64,000 nt of DNA, taken from the NCBI RefSeq assembly GCF_004116955.1, contig NZ_CP026362.1, forward strand, positions 346,001 through 410,000, written 5' to 3'. Shown here in pieces: positions 58,560 through 64,000 of the stretch (positions are counted from its first letter, which is position 1; each line of letters opens with the position of its first letter). Made by a program: the position numbers and the translations under genes. The notes below the pieces were generated by a model, which saw only the letters and a list, made by a program, of their open reading frames with translations, was not told the origin of the DNA and did not search any database. The DNA is from Bacillus vallismortis (GTDB taxonomy: Bacteria; Bacillota; Bacilli; Bacillales; Bacillaceae).

Positions 58560-60095
58560 ATGACAATGCCGATTATAATTGTCATCGGAGTTGTATTCTT
58601 TTTATTCATTGCACTGGTAGCCGTTTTTATCACAAAGTATCGTACGGCAGGACCAGATGAAGCGTTAATCGTAACGGGGAGCTATCTAGGAAATAAAAAT
58701 GTTCATGTCGATGAAGGCGGCAACCGTCTTAAAATCGTCCGCGGCGGAGGAACCTTTGTCCTTCCCGTCTTCCAGCAGGCAGAGCCGCTAAGCCTATTAT
58801 CAAGCAAACTTGATGTTTCGACACCTGAAGTCTATACCGAACAAGGAGTTCCAGTAATGGCTGATGGAACTGCGATTATTAAAATCGGCGGTTCTATAGG
58901 AGAAATCGCTACAGCGGCTGAACAATTTTTAGGAAAATCAAAAGATGACCGTGAGCAGGAAGCGCGTGAGGTTTTAGAAGGCCATCTTCGTTCCATTCTC
59001 GGCTCGATGACGGTTGAAGAAATCTATAAAAACAGAGAAAAATTTTCTCAAGAGGTGCAGCGTGTGGCCTCACAGGATCTCGCAAAAATGGGGCTTGTGA
59101 TTGTTTCCTTTACCATTAAGGATGTACGTGATAAAAACGGTTATCTTGAATCATTAGGGAAACCGAGAATCGCTCAAGTAAAACGCGATGCTGATATCGC
59201 AACAGCAGAGGCTGATAAAGAAACCCGGATTAAGCGGGCAGAAGCCGATAAAGATGCAAAAAAATCAGAACTTGAACGGGCGACGGAAATCGCTGAAGCT
59301 GAAAAAACCAATCAGCTCAAAATAGCCGAATACCGCAGAGAACAAGATACGGCAAAAGCGAATGCCGACCAGGCATATGATTTAGAGACTGCCAGAGCGC
59401 GCCAGCAAGTCACCGAACAGGAAATGCAGGTTAAAATTATTGAACGCCAAAAACAAATAGAACTAGAAGAAAAAGAAATTCTTCGCCGGGAGCGCCAATA
59501 CGACTCAGAGGTAAAGAAAAAAGCCGATGCAGACCGTTATTCAGTCGAGCAGTCCGCCGCAGCTGAGAAAGCCAAACAGCTCGCGGAAGCTGATGCCAAG
59601 AAGTACAGTATAGAAGCAATGGCGAAGGCAGAGGCCGAGAAAGTCAGAATTGACGGACTTGCAAAAGCAGAAGCTGAAAAAGCGAAAGGGGAAACAGAAG
59701 CTGAGGTTATCCGTCTAAAAGGTTTGGCGGAAGCGGAAGCAAAAGAGAAAATCGCCGCTGCTTTTGAACAGTACGGACAGGCTGCGATTTTCGATATGAT
59801 CGTAAAAATGCTTCCGGAATACGCAAAACAAGTGGCATCACCTCTTTCAAATATTGATAAAATCACTGTTGTTGATACAGGGGGAAGCAGTGATTCAAGC
59901 GGCGCCAACAAAGTAACCAGCTATGCGACAAACTTAATGTCAAGCCTTCAAGAAAGCTTAAAAGCCTCATCGGGAATTGATGTAAAAGAAATGATTGAGA
60001 ACTTTTCAGGAAAAGGAAACGTAAAACAAAGCCTTCACGAATTAACAAATGAAATAAAAGAAGCAAACGGGTCCAAACAAGAGAAGAATGACTAA
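58560..60095 (+). CDS. floT: Flotillin FloT
   Basis: A 511-residue SPFH/flotillin protein that organises lipid microdomains. An N-terminal membrane hairpin (MPIIIVIGVVFFLFIALVAV) is followed by the SPFH domain (about 40-230), then a long EA-rich coiled coil with AEAEK repeats (about 230-400), and the C-terminal oligomerisation tail. AAGGAGG precedes the ATG. Confidence 0.96.
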   Translation: MTMPIIIVIGVVFFLFIALVAVFITKYRTAGPDEALIVTGSYLGNKNVHVDEGGNRLKIVRGGGTFVLPVFQQAEPLSLLSSKLDVSTPEVYTEQGVPVMADGTAIIKIGGSIGEIATAAEQFLGKSKDDREQEAREVLEGHLRSILGSMTVEEIYKNREKFSQEVQRVASQDLAKMGLVIVSFTIKDVRDKNGYLESLGKPRIAQVKRDADIATAEADKETRIKRAEADKDAKKSELERATEIAEAEKTNQLKIAEYRREQDTAKANADQAYDLETARARQQVTEQEMQVKIIERQKQIELEEKEILRRERQYDSEVKKKADADRYSVEQSAAAEKAKQLAEADAKKYSIEAMAKAEAEKVRIDGLAKAEAEKAKGETEAEVIRLKGLAEAEAKEKIAAAFEQYGQAAIFDMIVKMLPEYAKQVASPLSNIDKITVVDTGGSSDSSGANKVTSYATNLMSSLQESLKASSGIDVKEMIENFSGKGNVKQSLHELTNEIKEANGSKQEKND

Positions 60096-60112
60096 TGAAA
60101 GGATAGAACCAA

Positions 60113-60634
60113 ATGGCAACTGTGAGAGAGGCAAAGTTAGAGGATATAATAGACATTGCAAAAGTGCATGTCGACAGCTGGAGAACAACATATCGCGGCA
60201 TCATCCCGGCTGACTACTTAAATGGCCTGGACTACAAGGAATTTGAAGACAAATGGAAAAGCCGCTCGTTAAAGGGTGTATTTGTCGCTCAAGATGAAAA
60301 AGATTCAATATTCGGCTTTGCTTCATTTGGCCCTATTCGGTCTGAACAAGAAGGCTATGACAGCGAGCTATACGCGATTTACCTTTTAGAGGAGCATCAG
60401 CGGCAAGGTGCAGGCAGAGCGCTCTTAGCAAAAGGAGCAGAGTTTTTGCTTCATCATGGCTTTTCAAACATGTTTGTTTGGGTAATTGAGCAAAACCCCT
60501 CGATTTCATTTTATCAAGCCTATTCTCCTGAAAGAAAAGCGGAGGACAGCTTTGAAATTGCAGGAGAAAGGCTGAAAGAAATAGGGTTTGGCTGGCCGGA
60601 TCTTTCTGCTTTGAAAACATCTCTTAACAGATAA
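60113..60634 (+). CDS. yuaI: GNAT-family N-acetyltransferase YuaI
   Basis: A 173-residue acetyltransferase. Motif A, the acetyl-CoA pyrophosphate loop, is visible as EEHQRQGAGRALLAKGAEF. Third gene of the sigma-W operon with yuaF and floT. The substrate is unknown. Confidence 0.93.
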   Translation: MATVREAKLEDIIDIAKVHVDSWRTTYRGIIPADYLNGLDYKEFEDKWKSRSLKGVFVAQDEKDSIFGFASFGPIRSEQEGYDSELYAIYLLEEHQRQGAGRALLAKGAEFLLHHGFSNMFVWVIEQNPSISFYQAYSPERKAEDSFEIAGERLKEIGFGWPDLSALKTSLNR

Positions 60635-60642
60635 CAAAAAAA

Positions 60643-60675
60643 CAACCCCCAGCGGATTGCGCTGGGGGTTGTCAC
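60643..60675 (-). terminator. Terminator shared by yuaI and thiT
   Basis: ACAACCCCCAGCG pairs with CGCTGGGGGTTGT; on the thiT strand it is followed by seven T. Confidence 0.88.
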
Positions 60676-60676
60676 G

Positions 60677-61255
60677 TTAGGCTTTGTCTATTTTAAGCAA
60701 ACGCGGTGCTGTCATAAATAATAAACAAAGGACAATTGCACAGATGATGAATGAAGGAACCATATAAGTAGCATTATAAGTTAATGAATAAATCCATACC
60801 GGCGTTCCCTTTGGAGCATAGCTGCCGAAAAACACAGCTCCTGAAATGACGTGTGCCGCATAACGCAGGAAACTGCCGATAAAAACTGCGCTGACCACTG
60901 AAACAATCAGTTTCCCTTTATTTTTTGCTGCCGTTGCTTTGCGGACAGTATAAGCGAAATAGCCGCTTATCCCAATTGCTGTGAATGCGATCATATAATC
61001 CAGAAATAGCTGTACAGGATGCTGTGCGAATAAGTTTCCGATTGCTATTTGAACTAGTCCTGTCAGCAGGCCGGTAGTAAGGCCTGCTTTTACACCCCAC
61101 CGAAACGAAATCAAAAAGATCGGAATCATCATGATGGAGACCGAGCCTCCTTGAGGCATTCGGAGAAACATTCCTGAGACGATGTCTAAAATAACAGCAG
61201 CCGCAGTCATAATTGCAATTTCAATAAGGCGAACCAGTTGCTTAGATTGATTCAT
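60677..61255 (-). CDS. thiT: Thiamine transporter ThiT (ECF S component)
   Basis: A 192-residue membrane protein with six helices (LIEIAIMTAAAVILDIVSGM at the start), the thiamine-binding subunit that joins the shared ECF module. Motif GGSVSIMMIPIFLISFRWG is conserved in ThiT. The start at 61255 gives the length of YuaJ; the longer frame runs through the riboswitch terminator. A TPP riboswitch controls it. Confidence 0.94.
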   Translation of the reverse strand: MNQSKQLVRLIEIAIMTAAAVILDIVSGMFLRMPQGGSVSIMMIPIFLISFRWGVKAGLTTGLLTGLVQIAIGNLFAQHPVQLFLDYMIAFTAIGISGYFAYTVRKATAAKNKGKLIVSVVSAVFIGSFLRYAAHVISGAVFFGSYAPKGTPVWIYSLTYNATYMVPSFIICAIVLCLLFMTAPRLLKIDKA

Positions 61256-61296
61256 AAAAATCCCCTTCCATTGATAGACAATCCAAAAGGACAACA

Positions 61297-61455
61297 AAAA
61301 AGCAGCACGCGGAAGGATGAGAAAAGTTCCACGCACTGCTTTACAATCTGCAATTCATTTGACTTTGCCACATCCCTACGCCAGCGTTAACTAACAGGTT
61401 CAAAGGGTCAGAACGTAACCGCTCACTCTCAGCTTTAATGCTCCCCTTGTGGTTA
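61297..61455 (-). promoter_or_regulatory. TPP riboswitch with terminator upstream of thiT
   Basis: The reverse strand shows the THI box: ACAAGGGGAGC, then GCTGAGAGTGAGCG and ACCCTTTGAACCTG with GTAGGGATGTGG at the end (about 61364-61455). A hairpin follows at 61297-61343 (GCAGTGCGTGGAA with TTCCGCGTGCTGC) and a T-run. Bound thiamine pyrophosphate would favour termination. Confidence 0.95.
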
Positions 61456-61619
61456 TCAATATTTAATTCGTTTCTACTATACTAAAAAGAGAAAAAAACA
61501 ACAAGGTCACACTATTGAATGTATATGTTCTTTTAACATAGTTATATGCTAAAGACATGAAGGGACGATATGCCGAGGATTATAGTTTATTTATTTTATA
61601 GATTTTTTTAGAAAAACTA
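61456..61619. other. AT-rich spacer between thiT leader and rRNA promoters
   Basis: No gene seen. It should contain the thiT promoter on the reverse strand and the upstream element of the rRNA promoters. Confidence 0.6.
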
Positions 61620-61740
61620 TTGCAATAAATAAATGCAGATGTTATATTATTAAACGTCGCTGATGCACAGCGGACAAAACAAGAAGCTTCAAAACAATTT
61701 GAAAAAAGTTGTTGACGAAATGGAAGCGAAATGTTATATT
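61620..61740 (+). promoter_or_regulatory. Tandem rRNA promoters P1 and P2
   Basis: P1: TTGCAA (61620-61625), 17 bases, TATATT (61643-61648). P2: TTGACG (61712-61717), 17 bases, TATATT (61735-61740). Both have the standard spacing, about 90 bp apart, with AT-rich DNA upstream. Confidence 0.85.
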
Positions 61741-61918
61741 AGTAAAGCTGCTTCATTAAGAGGCAACGAAATGATCTTTGAAAACTAAACAAGACAAAAC
61801 GTACCTGTTAATTCATTTTTATAAATCGCACAGCGATGTGCGTAGTCAGGGGCCTGCGCGATGCAGGTCATGCAGATGTTGTCACAGGATGTGACGAACT
61901 TAATCTGCGCTCCATTAC

Positions 61919-64000
<2,082 letters not shown>

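Overview
The window is chromosomal DNA of a Bacillus subtilis-group organism. The host genes follow the order yulF, yubA, uppP (yubB), tRNA-Ala, yubD, lytG, yubF, ktrB, ktrA, bslA, gbsR, gbsA, gbsB, yuaD, yuaE, yuaF, floT, yuaI, thiT and an rRNA operon, which I recognise from B. subtilis 168. Product lengths match (LytG 282 aa, BslA 181 aa, GbsA 490 aa, KtrA 222 aa). Three 16S positions I remember as variable suggest a relative of 168 rather than 168 itself, but I could not test this.

Between the tRNA-Ala gene (3361-3433) and yubD lies a complete prophage of about 43.1 kb. It is bounded by a 42-bp identical core (3400-3441 and 46484-46525) inside longer imperfect homology, with TTGGGGAC arm repeats just inside each end. 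Its left part is a leftward lysogeny block: tyrosine integrase, ImmA-like peptidase, DUF4064 membrane protein, lipoprotein and CI-like repressor. The rightward early block starts at a clear promoter/operator at 7054-7082. It holds a Cro-like protein, excisionase-like HTH, antirepressor, and a replication/recombination set resembling the skin element (YqaH, YqaI, YqaJ, RecT, DnaD-like, DnaC-like), interrupted by an HNH-AP2 endonuclease gene. About 20 short genes follow, including a Dam-like methylase and a dimeric dUTPase, and then a late-gene activator.

The late block (21.5-42 kb) is an SPP1/PBSX-type siphovirus set: small and large terminase, portal, minor head protein, scaffold, capsid, head fibre, connectors, tail tube, chaperones, tape measure, distal tail protein, tail-associated protein, XkdX, XhlA, XhlB holin and amidase. 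The tail-tube gene is followed by two consecutive immunoglobulin-like (FN3) segments. Each is reached by a +1 shift at a CCC-stop site (CCCTAA, then CCCTGA), so three nested tube proteins are predicted. SPP1 is known for one such shift; the serial arrangement is the most striking feature here.

Between the endolysin and attR is a cargo region: a secreted HNH nuclease with a SMI1/KNR4-type immunity protein, a candidate type I toxin with a convergent antisense RNA, a membrane-protein/HTH pair, a Panacea-like antitoxin with a PemK/MazF-like toxin behind a paired operator, and a LexA-box-controlled YolD-like gene. Three regularly spaced palindromes (6389-6490) in front of the lipoprotein operon form a separate unexplained regulatory array.

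On the host side I see a c-di-AMP (ydaO/yuaA) riboswitch before ktrAB, a TPP riboswitch before thiT, a sigma-W promoter before yuaF-floT-yuaI, a frameshifted yuaD, a structured repeat-like insert downstream of bslA, and apparent absence of yubC (cdoA). The window ends in the 5' part of 23S rRNA.
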